Shown: piece by piece, positions 7,121-14,717 of the stretch
Layout: each line of letters opens with the position of its first letter
How positions within the stretch are numbered: the stretch's first letter is position 1
Assembly: GCF_023715895.1 (NCBI RefSeq)
Contig: NZ_JAMBOO010000037.1
Coordinates: 1-32,786, forward strand
Reading direction: 5' to 3'
DNA: 32,786 nucleotides
Origin: Domibacillus indicus
GTDB taxonomy: Bacteria > Bacillota > Bacilli > Bacillales > Domibacillaceae
Translations under genes and position numbers: made by a program
The notes under the pieces: generated by a model
Seen by the model: the letters and a program-made list of their open reading frames with translations, nothing else
Told to the model about the DNA's origin: nothing
Database searches by the model: none

Positions 7121-8587
7121 TTAATTTGTCTCAGCTGTGTTATATTGCCCTTTTCGAGTAACAAAGCTGACAATCATCATTACGATAACGTTAACCGCCA
7201 GAGCAATAATACCAATATTAATATCTTTTAATGACTGCGGTAAAAAGGGCAACAAGGCCGCAATCGTCGGTTGACTAAGGGTAATATAAGCGACTGTCGC
7301 AAGTCCAGAGATGATACCAGCTGCTGCCCCATACTTTGTAACAACATTTTTCTTCATTAAACTAAAGTAAAGTGACGGAGCCAGCTGTGTCATTAAGCTG
7401 TAACCCATCAAAATAATATTCGATAAAGTCGTTCCGCCATTCAAAGTAAAGTAAACCGCTGTAAGAGAAACTGCAGGAACAAGAAGCTTGGCCAGCTTTC
7501 CGATTGTTTCATCCGTTGCCGAAGGTACGAAGACTCTATAGACGTTTTTGGACAATAAAGTGGCCGTGCTCATGACAAGCAGTGAACCAGGCACCAGCGC
7601 TGTTAATAATCCCGCTCCCCCTATGATCCCAATAACCCACGGGTCAAACGTTTCGATCGAAAGACGCAGTAAAGCAAGATCCACTTCTTCCCCTTCTAAT
7701 CCCGGCACCTTTAAAATCGCTGCTGTTCCGACAAAAAATACAAACAATAACATCAGTGTATACAATGGGCTGATCATCGCATTCTTGCGAAATACTTTTT
7801 CGTTTTTTGCGGTATAAGTGGAACTAAACACTTGCGGCCACATGTAAAAACCTAAGACAAGCAGCAGAACCGTAGAAATAAGCCAGGAAACGCTAAGGCC
7901 CTGCTCAGGGAACTTTAGTAATTCAGGTTTCGCTGCATAAACGGCCTCGAACATCGGCTGATATCCGCCATAATAATGAAGAGGCAAATAAATGCCAAGG
8001 AAGCCTATAATGCCTATCATCATAATGTCTTTAATGATCGCCGTCCAAGCTGATCCATGTATACCCGATACCATCACGTATATAGTAAGGCTTATAGCCC
8101 CCAGCCAAACAGCTGTATTCATAGAAATCGCTCCGTATGATGCCTGCGACACGATAATGCCCATTCCTTTCAGCTGAACGACGATTACAGGGATCATTCC
8201 GATTACACCAACCAGCGCAACCAGAACCCCTAAATACGGACTTTTATACTTACTTACAAAGAAGTCAGACTGTGACATCAACTGATGTTCTTTTGCATAT
8301 TTCCATATAACAGGCAGCAGCCAATACGATAAAACATACGACAGGGTGATATACATCAGAACGTACAAAGCGGGCGCCCCTTTTCCGTAAGCCCAGCCGC
8401 TGCCGCCCAGGAAGGAAAACGTCGTATAAATTTCTCCAGCCATCAAAAGAAAGACAAGCATCGCCCCAAATCCTCTTCCGCCGACTGTCCATTGTTCTAA
8501 ATTCATCTCTTTTCCTTTAGTAGACCGAATCCCTAAAAAAACAGACAGAAGTAAAAATCCTAAAATAATCAAAAGAGCCGTATTCAT
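7121..8587 (-). CDS. yhjB: Sodium:solute symporter family permease (YhjB-like)
   Basis: The 488-residue protein has about 13 hydrophobic spans and the LeuT-fold symporter signature. Conserved features include the early GGRGFGAMLVFLLMAGE segment, WAYGKGAPAL and GGAGLLTALVPGSLLVMSTATLLSKNVYR, close to residue 340, which is typical of the SSS/pantothenate-proline branch. It should import a small solute with sodium at the plasma membrane; the substrate is not evident. The start ATG overlaps the stop of the upstream DUF3311 gene by 4 nt (ATGA). This pairing is the same as yhjC-yhjB in Bacillus subtilis and implies translational coupling. Confidence 0.88.
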   Translation of the reverse strand: MNTALLIILGFLLLSVFLGIRSTKGKEMNLEQWTVGGRGFGAMLVFLLMAGEIYTTFSFLGGSGWAYGKGAPALYVLMYITLSYVLSYWLLPVIWKYAKEHQLMSQSDFFVSKYKSPYLGVLVALVGVIGMIPVIVVQLKGMGIIVSQASYGAISMNTAVWLGAISLTIYVMVSGIHGSAWTAIIKDIMMIGIIGFLGIYLPLHYYGGYQPMFEAVYAAKPELLKFPEQGLSVSWLISTVLLLVLGFYMWPQVFSSTYTAKNEKVFRKNAMISPLYTLMLLFVFFVGTAAILKVPGLEGEEVDLALLRLSIETFDPWVIGIIGGAGLLTALVPGSLLVMSTATLLSKNVYRVFVPSATDETIGKLAKLLVPAVSLTAVYFTLNGGTTLSNIILMGYSLMTQLAPSLYFSLMKKNVVTKYGAAAGIISGLATVAYITLSQPTIAALLPFLPQSLKDINIGIIALAVNVIVMMIVSFVTRKGQYNTAETN

Positions 8588-8784
8588 TTTCCGTCCCCCT
8601 CTTTGTTTCGGGGATCCAATTTATACATGATGCCTAGAATAAGAGAAGTAAGAAGTGTCCACATAACTACCCAAAACATCACAAACGGCATCGAAAAAAC
8701 AAAAGGCTCCACCCTGTTAACGAAAGGAAGAAAGCCCAGCATACCTATAAAAGGTATAATTGAAAGAATGTACATAACTTTCAT
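8584..8784 (-). CDS. yhjC: DUF3311 small membrane protein (YhjC-like), symporter partner
   Basis: The 66-residue protein has two transmembrane spans (about 5-24 and 31-54) followed by KLDPRNKEGD, the typical ending of DUF3311 proteins. These are nearly always encoded immediately upstream of an SSS-family permease and are thought to be small accessory subunits. The overlap with the permease start supports a two-gene operon. GGTGATG precedes the ATG. The upstream 360 bp is AT-rich with no other gene that I can support. Confidence 0.85.
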   Translation of the reverse strand: MKVMYILSIIPFIGMLGFLPFVNRVEPFVFSMPFVMFWVVMWTLLTSLILGIMYKLDPRNKEGDGK

Positions 8785-9146
8785 TGTGACATCACCATCC
8801 AGCTATCGGTTAGTAAACATGCAATCAAGGAATTCCTTTCAAGCAGTTTAAAACGGAATTTAAATTACAGTTCAATTATTGCTTTATATGGCTCAATAAT
8901 CTAGGTTTTTTTGTTTTTTTCATTAATCAGTTGATTAAAATTGCTCAGTAGTTTTTCAAAGGAATCTATTCACTGCCCCTTCTTCCTTTAAATTAGCCAT
9001 TTTATTTGCATAGAATACCCATATTCATGTTGAATTTTACTTAGACATTCTTATTAGTACTAACATTATGACTAATATTAACACCTATATTAAGAGAAAG
9101 ATCCACTGCGCAGAAAAGCAATATAAGATGGACTTGTTTAGCCTAT

Positions 9147-9269
9147 TCAACCAAGTAAGATAAGCAGGATACCCAAAAATAAAGCTATAAAGCCTACAAA
9201 TAGATCCATCAGATGCTCTAGCAGCGCCAGCCATTTTTCTTTTGTTGAGTTCACTTGTCTCACATTCAT
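9147..9269 (-). CDS. Candidate 40-residue membrane miniprotein
   Basis: The frame encodes a polar/charged first half (KEKWLALLEHLMD) and a strongly hydrophobic second half ending LLILLG. This looks like an amphipathic helix followed by one membrane span. Codon use looks coding-like, but no ribosome binding site precedes the ATG. It is the only gene candidate in the 630-bp stretch 8785-9414; the rest of that stretch is AT-rich sequence in which I see nothing. It could be a small gene or a remnant of a larger one. Confidence 0.3.
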   Translation of the reverse strand: MNVRQVNSTKEKWLALLEHLMDLFVGFIALFLGILLILLG

Positions 9270-9372
9270 AAAAATGAAGAAAACTTTTCGTAAACTTTTA
9301 TGCTATCTTCATCTGCTTATGGTATAACGGTAACCTGAATGCTAACCGAATAGAAGTTGCCTATCTAAAAGA

Positions 9373-9403
9373 AACGGCCTCTCTAGTATGCAGAGAAGCC
9401 GTT
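9373..9403 (-). terminator. Terminator of the NmrA-family gene
   Basis: On the minus strand AACGGCTTCTCTG pairs with the GAGAGGCCGTT arm and runs into TTTCTTTT, 12 nt after the stop codon. Confidence 0.75.
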
Positions 9404-9414
9404 GTCGATAAATA

Positions 9415-10290
9415 TTATTCGTTTGTTTGAGAAATTTCCATGATGATTTGCGGCAGTGCTTCGCTGACTGGCGTTGATGGACGTCCGAGCAGCTTGTCAA
9501 AATCATCGCTATCGGCCTCCAATGCGCCTTCGCGAATCCCCCGCTGGATTTCTACAAGAAATGGCAGAAAATCGTCTGGTACGCCTGCTTCTTTCATGAT
9601 ATCTGCATAAGCGGTATCATCGACTTGCTGAACTGGTATTTCTTTACCAAGTATGGTGCCAATATCGGATACCAGCTCTTCCTGGGTCATAGGCTTACCG
9701 GAAAGTTCATAAATGGTATTGGCGTGTCCTTCCCCAGTCAGTACAGCAGCGGCTGCCTCCGCATAGTCCTGCTGCGGCGCCCAGCCTACTTTGCCGGAAC
9801 CTGCTGAAGTGACCCAGGGTGCACCCGCGACTGCTCCTTGAATACTTGGAATTTCGTTTTCCAAGTACCAGTTGTTTCGCAAGAAAGAGTACGGAATGCC
9901 CGTTTTTAAGATCGCTTCTTCCGCAGCACGGTGCGGCGGTGCTAAAAACAGGGTGCTTTCACTTGCGTTCGTTAAGCTCGTATACGCAATAAATCCAACC
10001 TGTGCGTCTTGAGCTGCTTTTACTGCGTTTGTATGCTGGCGGATTCTTGTTTCATTATCGCCATCTGCAGAGATAATGAGCAGCCGGTCGATTCCTTGAA
10101 AAGCAGAAGTTAATGTTTCAGGAGAATCAAAGTCCCCCTGCCGGACTTCTACTCCCTGATTCTTCAATGCTTCTGCTTTTTCCGGATTGCGGACACTTAT
10201 AGCTAATTGGCTGGCTGGAACAGTTTTCAATAATGTTTCTACGACCTTCGTTCCTAATTTCCCTGTTGCACCTGTCACTAATATTTTCAC
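9415..10290 (-). CDS. NmrA/QorB-type NAD(P)H-dependent quinone reductase-like protein
   Basis: This 291-residue atypical SDR starts with a Rossmann fingerprint, VTGATGKLGTKV (residues 5-16), followed by QLAISVRNPEKA, where the arginine suits an NADP phosphate. The later SFLRNNWYLEN segment is characteristic of NmrA-like and NAD(P)H:quinone oxidoreductase type 2 (QorB/YtfG) proteins, which lack the YxxxK site. It may reduce quinones or sense redox state. A GTG start is used, with GGAGG 8 nt upstream. It lies downstream of azoR on the same strand with a 170-bp gap, inside a cluster of quinone- and azo-detoxification genes. Confidence 0.85.
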   Translation of the reverse strand: MKILVTGATGKLGTKVVETLLKTVPASQLAISVRNPEKAEALKNQGVEVRQGDFDSPETLTSAFQGIDRLLIISADGDNETRIRQHTNAVKAAQDAQVGFIAYTSLTNASESTLFLAPPHRAAEEAILKTGIPYSFLRNNWYLENEIPSIQGAVAGAPWVTSAGSGKVGWAPQQDYAEAAAAVLTGEGHANTIYELSGKPMTQEELVSDIGTILGKEIPVQQVDDTAYADIMKEAGVPDDFLPFLVEIQRGIREGALEADSDDFDKLLGRPSTPVSEALPQIIMEISQTNE

Positions 10291-10459
10291 GGCTTATTCC
10301 TCCAAATCTGTTTTAATTTTATCTTTCTTGCTATATTTCCCCGGTAAGATACTAAATAATCAAGCTGTCCGGTTTAATATAATTTGTGAGGATTGAACCA
10401 AGATCTTTTTAAGAGACATGAAGGAATGATTCATTCACGTTTACGCCCGTCTCCTGTCA

Positions 10460-11152
10460 TTAAAATTTCGCCGCTGCTTTTGCGGTTTTTTCCAGACCCT
10501 CTGCAATGATCACCTGTGAACGGTCCGTATACTGGTTATGCCCCTCTATGATGATTGTTTCAGGGTTGGTAATTCCCCAGAATGCAAGTAGATTGGTTAC
10601 ATAGTTCACGGCCATTTCCATGGAAGCCATTTGTTGAGAAGAGTAATCGGAGCCGCGTGCATTTAAGATGACCACTTTTTTATCTCCAGCTAATCCGACT
10701 GGGCCCTGTTCGGTATATTTAAATGTTTTCCCCGCCTGGGAAAGGTACGAAATATAGGTTACGAGCGGAGCTGGAATTGTAAAGTTCCATAACGGAAAAG
10801 CAATTACGACTTTTTCGGCCGCTAGAAACTGGTTTAAATATTGTTCTACTAGATCTGCCGCTTTTGCTTCTTCCGGTGTCAGCTCTAAGCCCTGGCTGCG
10901 CTTGTATCCAGCTGTAATCGTCGTGTTTCCGAAGTACGGAAGGTCAAGGTTGAACAGATCAAGTTCGGCTATATCAGCGTTTGGATTCGCTTCTTTAAAC
11001 GTCGTTAAAAAGGTATCATACATTTGTGAGCTGACAGCTTGTTCTGCTGGACGATCATTTGCTTTGACAAATAATACTTTCGCCGTTTTTGGCACTACCG
11101 CCGTAGTCATATCTTGTTCTTTACTTCCAAATAATTTATCTAAAAATCCCAT
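10460..11152 (-). CDS. azoR: FMN-dependent NADH-azoreductase
   Basis: The protein has about 230 residues and a flavodoxin-like fold. After an extra leader of about 22 residues (GFLDKLFGSKEQ...) it shows the AzoR pattern: KVLFVKANDRP, ELDLFNLDLPYFG, then VIAFPLWNFTIPAPLVTYISYLSQAGKTFKYT and a conserved NARGSDYS. AzoR enzymes use FMN and NADH to reduce azo dyes and quinones by two-electron transfer, which avoids redox cycling. Most are about 208-211 residues, so the N-terminal leader is an addition. The ATG at 11152 is chosen because AAAGGTG precedes it by 6 nt; a GTG three codons earlier is part of that site. It lies 66 nt after the flavin oxidoreductase gene and is probably cotranscribed with it. 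Confidence 0.92.
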   Translation of the reverse strand: MGFLDKLFGSKEQDMTTAVVPKTAKVLFVKANDRPAEQAVSSQMYDTFLTTFKEANPNADIAELDLFNLDLPYFGNTTITAGYKRSQGLELTPEEAKAADLVEQYLNQFLAAEKVVIAFPLWNFTIPAPLVTYISYLSQAGKTFKYTEQGPVGLAGDKKVVILNARGSDYSSQQMASMEMAVNYVTNLLAFWGITNPETIIIEGHNQYTDRSQVIIAEGLEKTAKAAAKF

Positions 11153-11218
11153 TTCTATCACCTTTGCTTTCTTTAAAATATGATTCAGCCGAATTCTGCA
11201 GTCGAGATCCGGATTTAT

Positions 11219-12283
11219 TTATTTACTTGTTTCTTTTTTAACAATTGGCATTACCCGCGTGGCTAACAGCTCGATTCCTTCAGCCACCTTTTGGAACGGC
11301 AAGCCGCCTATATCAATTTGTGCCAGAAAACGCTGATGTCCAAAAAGCTCATGCTGACGAAGAATTTTCTCTATGATTTGCTGCGGGCTTCCTACAAACA
11401 GAGCAGTATCCGGCGCTGTCATTTGTTCGAAATCTTCTCTCGATACGCTGCCTCCCATACCCCGCTGACGATTCACATAAGACCAATAATTTACATAGTA
11501 AGGGTAGAACTCTTCTTTGGCTTGCTGTGTCGTCTTTGAGATATAGCCGTGGCCGGTTACACCAATTTTAAGCTTTTCCGAAGCATGGCCTGCTTTAGCA
11601 CCCGCTTTGCGATATACATCCGCCAACGGCTTAAACCGTTCCGGGTCACCACCAAGGATGGCCATAGCCATGCCAACGCCGAACCTGCCAGCCCGCTCTG
11701 CACTTTCGAGCGTGCCTCCAACACCTACCCATATAGGCAGCTCCTTTTGCAAAGGACGAGGAGCAATTTCCGCATTTGTTAAAGCTGGACGAAAGCGTCC
11801 CTGCCAGGAAACTCTTTCTTGTTCATTAAGCTTTAAAAACAGCTCCATATGTTCAGAAAACAGAGCATCATTGTCATCGATTTGAAAGCCGAAAAGCGGA
11901 AATGATTCGATGAAAGCGCCCCGTCCGGCGATCATTTCTGCCCGTCCGTCAGAAACCAAATCCAATGTAGCAAAGTCCTCGAACAAACGAACAGGATCCA
12001 CTGTACTTAATACCGTTGTGGCACTTGTTAATTTGATGCGTTTTGTGGTTTGCGCAATCGCTGCTAGAACAACAGGAATAGAAGAAGTTGCATAGTCTAA
12101 CCGATGATGTTCGCCAACTCCAAACAGATCAAGGCCTGCTTCATCCGCAAGCTTGGCGGCTTCGATGATTTCTTTTATTCTTTGATGCGCACGAATGGTT
12201 TGGCCTGTATAAGGATCCGGGCATAAATCACCAAGCGTATAGAGGCCAATTTCTATTCCGGTATTTTTCAACTTTTCCTGCAT
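11219..12283 (-). CDS. LLM-class (luciferase-like) flavin-dependent oxidoreductase
   Basis: The protein has about 354 residues and a TIM-barrel luciferase-like fold. Signatures include LDLFGVGEHHRLDYATSS, KRIKLTSATTVLSTVDPVRLFEDFATLDLVSDGRAEMIAGRGAF and PIWVGVGGTLESAERAGRFG. The family uses reduced FMN or F420; in a Bacillus, FMN is the likely cofactor. The substrate is unknown. The start ATG at 12283 has GGAGGG 10 nt upstream. An upstream in-frame TTG lies on that site and was rejected. The gene heads a likely operon with azoR, which fits a role in oxidative or xenobiotic metabolism. Confidence 0.9.
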   Translation of the reverse strand: MQEKLKNTGIEIGLYTLGDLCPDPYTGQTIRAHQRIKEIIEAAKLADEAGLDLFGVGEHHRLDYATSSIPVVLAAIAQTTKRIKLTSATTVLSTVDPVRLFEDFATLDLVSDGRAEMIAGRGAFIESFPLFGFQIDDNDALFSEHMELFLKLNEQERVSWQGRFRPALTNAEIAPRPLQKELPIWVGVGGTLESAERAGRFGVGMAMAILGGDPERFKPLADVYRKAGAKAGHASEKLKIGVTGHGYISKTTQQAKEEFYPYYVNYWSYVNRQRGMGGSVSREDFEQMTAPDTALFVGSPQQIIEKILRQHELFGHQRFLAQIDIGGLPFQKVAEGIELLATRVMPIVKKETSK

Positions 12284-12413
12284 AACCGCGCTTCCCTCCA
12301 ATTAAAACCGTTACGATACAAAAAAGCGAAATCAAGCTCTGATTCTTCATTTAATGAGTAATCAAATTCGATTGCTTAAAAGGTTCTGTAGTTCTTTTCT
12401 TCAACTTTCTTTA

Positions 12414-12821
12414 TTACGCTTCTTTAGAGCGAAAAAGAACGTGATCCAAAGCGAATAAAGATTTTTTAGCCAGCGAAAGATAAATCGCGATTACGATGAG
12501 CGCTAAATCAAGCTCGTAGCCAGCCATTTGTCCGTTTCCAAGAAACCCAGCAGCCAATTTTACTTTCACAGTGGCCACAGCCAGAATGACCGCAAATAAA
12601 ATCGCCACTACCCGGGTCCCTAATCCCAGTACCATCGCCAGTCCGCCAACTAATTCAATGACGGCCACAACGTATGCAGTGAATGGAGGAAGACCGAGGC
12701 TGTCAAAAAATCCAGCCGTGTTCTCAATACCCCCTTGAAATTTTGCTAATCCATGTACAAAAAACGTGATTCCCAAAAATACTCTTAAAATGAATGTCCC
12801 TATTTCATTGCTTCTTTCCAT
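12414..12821 (-). CDS. DoxX-family membrane protein (CatD/MhqP-like)
   Basis: This 135-residue protein has four transmembrane spans and the DoxX start FILRVFLGITFFVHGLAKFQGG, followed by ELVGGLAMVLGLGTRVVA. In Bacillus subtilis DoxX proteins are encoded in the quinone- and catechol-inducible operons catDE (CatD) and mhqNOP (MhqP), controlled by HxlR- and MarR-type repressors. Here the gene is divergent from an HxlR regulator, and two TTAC-N5-GTAA sites sit on its promoter, the same arrangement as catDE. No dioxygenase (catE) follows; the next gene is a flavin oxidoreductase 130 bp away. The ribosome binding site is GGAAGGGG. Confidence 0.88.
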   Translation of the reverse strand: MERSNEIGTFILRVFLGITFFVHGLAKFQGGIENTAGFFDSLGLPPFTAYVVAVIELVGGLAMVLGLGTRVVAILFAVILAVATVKVKLAAGFLGNGQMAGYELDLALIVIAIYLSLAKKSLFALDHVLFRSKEA

Positions 12822-12895
12822 GTTTTTATGCCCCTTCCAAAATGATGTTGTCCCTAATCAAAACCACTGCAGTTTTAAATACGTTTAATTAGTGG

Positions 12896-12941
12896 CTTAC
12901 TTTATGTAAGTTATTATATTTACGTAATGTAATTCCGTCAA
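12896..12941 (-). promoter_or_regulatory. doxX promoter with two TTAC-N5-GTAA operators (CatR/YodB type)
   Basis: On the minus strand a near-consensus promoter, TTGACG (12936-12941), 17 bp, TATAAT (12913-12918), predicts a start near 12906. One inverted repeat TTAC-N5-GTAA (12920-12932) fills the spacer. A second, CTTAC-N5-GTAAG (12896-12910), covers the start point. TTAC-N5-GTAA is the operator type I recall for the Bacillus DUF24-family repressors CatR and YodB at catDE. The natural regulator is the divergent HxlR-family gene at 13013. Confidence 0.8.
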
Positions 12942-13012
12942 GTAAGTATTTGAAAAAAAATAATTTAATTATTTTTGAATCCGGTTATAATATAAATAAG
13001 GAGTGATAAAAA

Positions 13013-13321
13013 ATGGATAAGTCAATTTGTCCACGATTTGAAAAAGCCATGGGATTACTGAGCCAGAGATGGACAGGCATGATCATTTACCAATTGCTAT
13101 CCGGTCCACAGCGTTTTTGCAGCATTGAATCTTCCATCGGAGTCAGTGGCAGAGTGCTTTCGGAAAGATTAAAGGATTTGGAAAGCGAAGGAATTGTGAA
13201 ACGAGATGTTTATCCGGAAACCCCTGTTCGAATCGAATACTCACTGACTGAAAAAGGATTAGGATTAGAACCTCTGATGAGAGATATTGAGAAGTGGTCA
13301 CAGACCTGGCTGGAAGCATAA
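13013..13321 (+). CDS. HxlR/DUF24-family redox-sensing repressor (CatR/YodB-like)
   Basis: This 102-residue winged-helix regulator has the invariant N-terminal cysteine (C6 in SICPRFEKAMGLL) used by YodB, CatR and HypR to sense quinones, diamide or hypochlorite by thiol modification. The segments QRWTGMIIYQLLSGPQRF, SGRVLSERLKDLESEGIVKRDVYPETPVRIEYSLTEKG are typical of the family. It has no other cysteine at the C-terminus besides C39 in RFCSIE, so intersubunit C6-C6' disulphide or S-alkylation is the likely mechanism. The start follows AAGGAGTG; a TATAAT lies at 12986-12991. It is expected to repress doxX and perhaps itself through the operators in the shared intergenic region. Confidence 0.92.
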   Translation: MDKSICPRFEKAMGLLSQRWTGMIIYQLLSGPQRFCSIESSIGVSGRVLSERLKDLESEGIVKRDVYPETPVRIEYSLTEKGLGLEPLMRDIEKWSQTWLEA

Positions 13322-13404
13322 AGATTTCGCACAATATGGTTGCTTTTAAAAAGCAATAATTGAAATAACCACCGTTTTTATACACCTTCCAAGACTGCTG
13401 ACAA

Positions 13405-13445
13405 CAAAAAAGCTGATCCCCTGCCGGAATCAGCTTTTTCTTTTT
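13405..13445. terminator. Bidirectional terminator between hxlR-type gene and quinone reductase
   Basis: AAAAAAGCTGAT pairs with ATCAGCTTTTT, followed by CTTTTT on the plus strand and by an A/T tract on the minus strand. It serves the convergent genes on both sides. Confidence 0.85.
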
Positions 13446-13456
13446 AAAACGAATGC

Positions 13457-14047
13457 TTAATCTTGTGGGAAAAGAGCCGTAACCTGCTCTTCCACTTCTT
13501 TTAACATGCCTTCATACATATCCGCGCTTAAATAACCGATACTTCCAAAGAACAAATGCCCTGCTGGTTCAATGCCTGTAAACTCGAAAATCCCTGTATC
13601 GGATGTAACCTTCATTCCTGCCGTCATACCCATTTCATCATACACTTCACTCGGCGTGCCATGTGTATTAATGATAAAGCCTTTTTTACCTGTCAGCATT
13701 TTAACAATTCCCTGCTCACCAGCCGCATACGCAAAGCCGTAAGAAAATACGCGGTCTACATAGCCTTTCAAGATTGCTGGAAGACCCGTCCACCAAATCG
13801 GGTAAATAAAAGTAATGGCATCCGCTTCTGCGATAAATTCCTGTTCTGTTTTAATATCCTGCGGTGTCCGCCCTGCTTTCATGGCTTCTGTATCTTCTGG
13901 TTTCAGTACGGGCTGAAAATCCAAAGCATACAAATCACGTACAGCTACTTCATGGCCATTTTTCTTTAATGCTTCCACAGTCGTTTTGAGTATAGCGTGA
14001 TTTAAGCTTTCTTTATGAGGGTGGGCATAAACGATAAGATGTTTCAT
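13457..14047 (-). CDS. Flavodoxin-fold NAD(P)H:quinone oxidoreductase
   Basis: The 196-residue protein begins MKHLIVYAHPHKESLNHAI, the FMN/FAD phosphate-binding start of the NQO1/KefF/MdaB/YwrO family. It has ITFIYPIWWTGLPAILKGYVDRVFSYGFAY, the flavin ring-binding and quinone-site segment, and later INTHGTP. It should perform two-electron reduction of quinones or related electrophiles with NAD(P)H. GGAGG lies 8 nt before the ATG. A perfect 20-bp palindrome lies 40 bp upstream, matching the one over the promoter of the adjacent MarR gene, so the MarR protein probably controls this gene. The 75-bp gap also allows readthrough from marR. Confidence 0.9.
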   Translation of the reverse strand: MKHLIVYAHPHKESLNHAILKTTVEALKKNGHEVAVRDLYALDFQPVLKPEDTEAMKAGRTPQDIKTEQEFIAEADAITFIYPIWWTGLPAILKGYVDRVFSYGFAYAAGEQGIVKMLTGKKGFIINTHGTPSEVYDEMGMTAGMKVTSDTGIFEFTGIEPAGHLFFGSIGYLSADMYEGMLKEVEEQVTALFPQD

Positions 14048-14087
14048 GTGGATAACCTCCGATAATATAATTTTTTATTCTTTCCAC

Positions 14088-14107
14088 ATACATAGATATC
14101 TATGTAT
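14088..14107. promoter_or_regulatory. Perfect 20-bp palindromic operator upstream of the quinone reductase
   Basis: ATACATAGATATCTATGTAT is a perfect palindrome. The same motif with one central mismatch lies at 14554-14573 inside the promoter of the neighbouring MarR gene. Two near-identical long palindromes at both targets of one regulator are strong evidence for a MarR binding site. Confidence 0.85.
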
Positions 14108-14121
14108 TCCATTAAAAAAAT

Positions 14122-14544
14122 TTAAAACCTGTTCAAAATGGTTTCCAGCAGCCGTTCCAGCTGCTTTTTCTCGTCTTCCTGCAAACCGCCATACAGTTGT
14201 TCATTTAACCGCGCTGAAACGTCGCGGAAGATCGGTTCTAACTGCCTGCCTTTTTCCGTCAGGCAAATGAGCGTGATCCGCTGATCCTCCTCACTTTTTT
14301 TTCTTTCCACATAGCCTAAAGACTCTAATTTTTTCACCAGTACGGTAACAGTAGGCTGTGTGCGGTGGATTTTTTCAGCCAGTTCTTTTACCGAAAGCTG
14401 GTTTTCTTGATATAAAAATGACAGAATACCGCCATGCGAAGGAACAATTCCTTCAATGCCGTGCTGCCCGAGTTCTGAGACAATCATTTTATCGACTGCC
14501 TCTTTAATTTTTCCAATCATGGAAGCTGCATGATATTTCAACAT
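14122..14544 (-). CDS. MarR-family transcriptional repressor, predicted leaderless
   Basis: This winged-helix protein of about 140 residues has the MarR core: LSVKELAEKIHRTQPTVTVLVKKLESLGYVERKKSEEDQRITLICLTEKG. Helix-turn-helix, recognition helix and the basic wing with the DxR motif (EEDQR) are present. No cysteine lies in the N-terminal sensing region. Longer starts exist (an ATG at 14565), but those codons overlap the -10 element and the operator. The predicted start point, 7 nt after TATAAT, is the A of the ATG at 14544, giving a leaderless message. No ribosome binding site precedes this ATG or the next one (MIGKIK). It likely represses itself and the quinone reductase downstream. Confidence 0.88.
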   Translation of the reverse strand: MLKYHAASMIGKIKEAVDKMIVSELGQHGIEGIVPSHGGILSFLYQENQLSVKELAEKIHRTQPTVTVLVKKLESLGYVERKKSEEDQRITLICLTEKGRQLEPIFRDVSARLNEQLYGGLQEDEKKQLERLLETILNRF

Positions 14545-14550
14545 AGCCAC

Positions 14551-14579
14551 ATTATACATAGACATCTATGTAATGACAA
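14551..14579 (-). promoter_or_regulatory. marR promoter with operator in the spacer
   Basis: TTGTCA (14574-14579), 17 bp, TATAAT (14551-14556) on the minus strand is a near-consensus sigma-A promoter. The 18-bp near-palindrome TACATAGATGTCTATGTA occupies the spacer and overlaps the -10, so repressor binding would exclude polymerase. Confidence 0.8.
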
Positions 14580-14644
14580 GAAATAAATGAGTGTATTCAT
14601 GCAAATTTTGTCTGCCACCTTTATTTCTTTTCCTTCCCTATACA

Positions 14645-14697
14645 AAAACACCCTTTAAAGCGGAAGCTGCTGCTCATTCGCCTTAAAGAGTATTTTT
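14645..14697 (-). terminator. Terminator of the NCS1 permease gene
   Basis: On the minus strand CTCTTTAAGGCG pairs with CGCTTTAAAGGG around a 14-nt loop, then GTGTTTTTG. It lies 20 nt after the permease stop codon. Confidence 0.7.
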
Positions 14698-14717
14698 CGA
14701 TTTATGATTCCTGTTTT

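Noticed and set aside
12822-13012. Assigning the HxlR gene specifically as yodB
   Set aside because: The operator and divergent doxX fit the CatR arrangement at least as well, and the two paralogues cannot be separated by eye; left as CatR/YodB-like.
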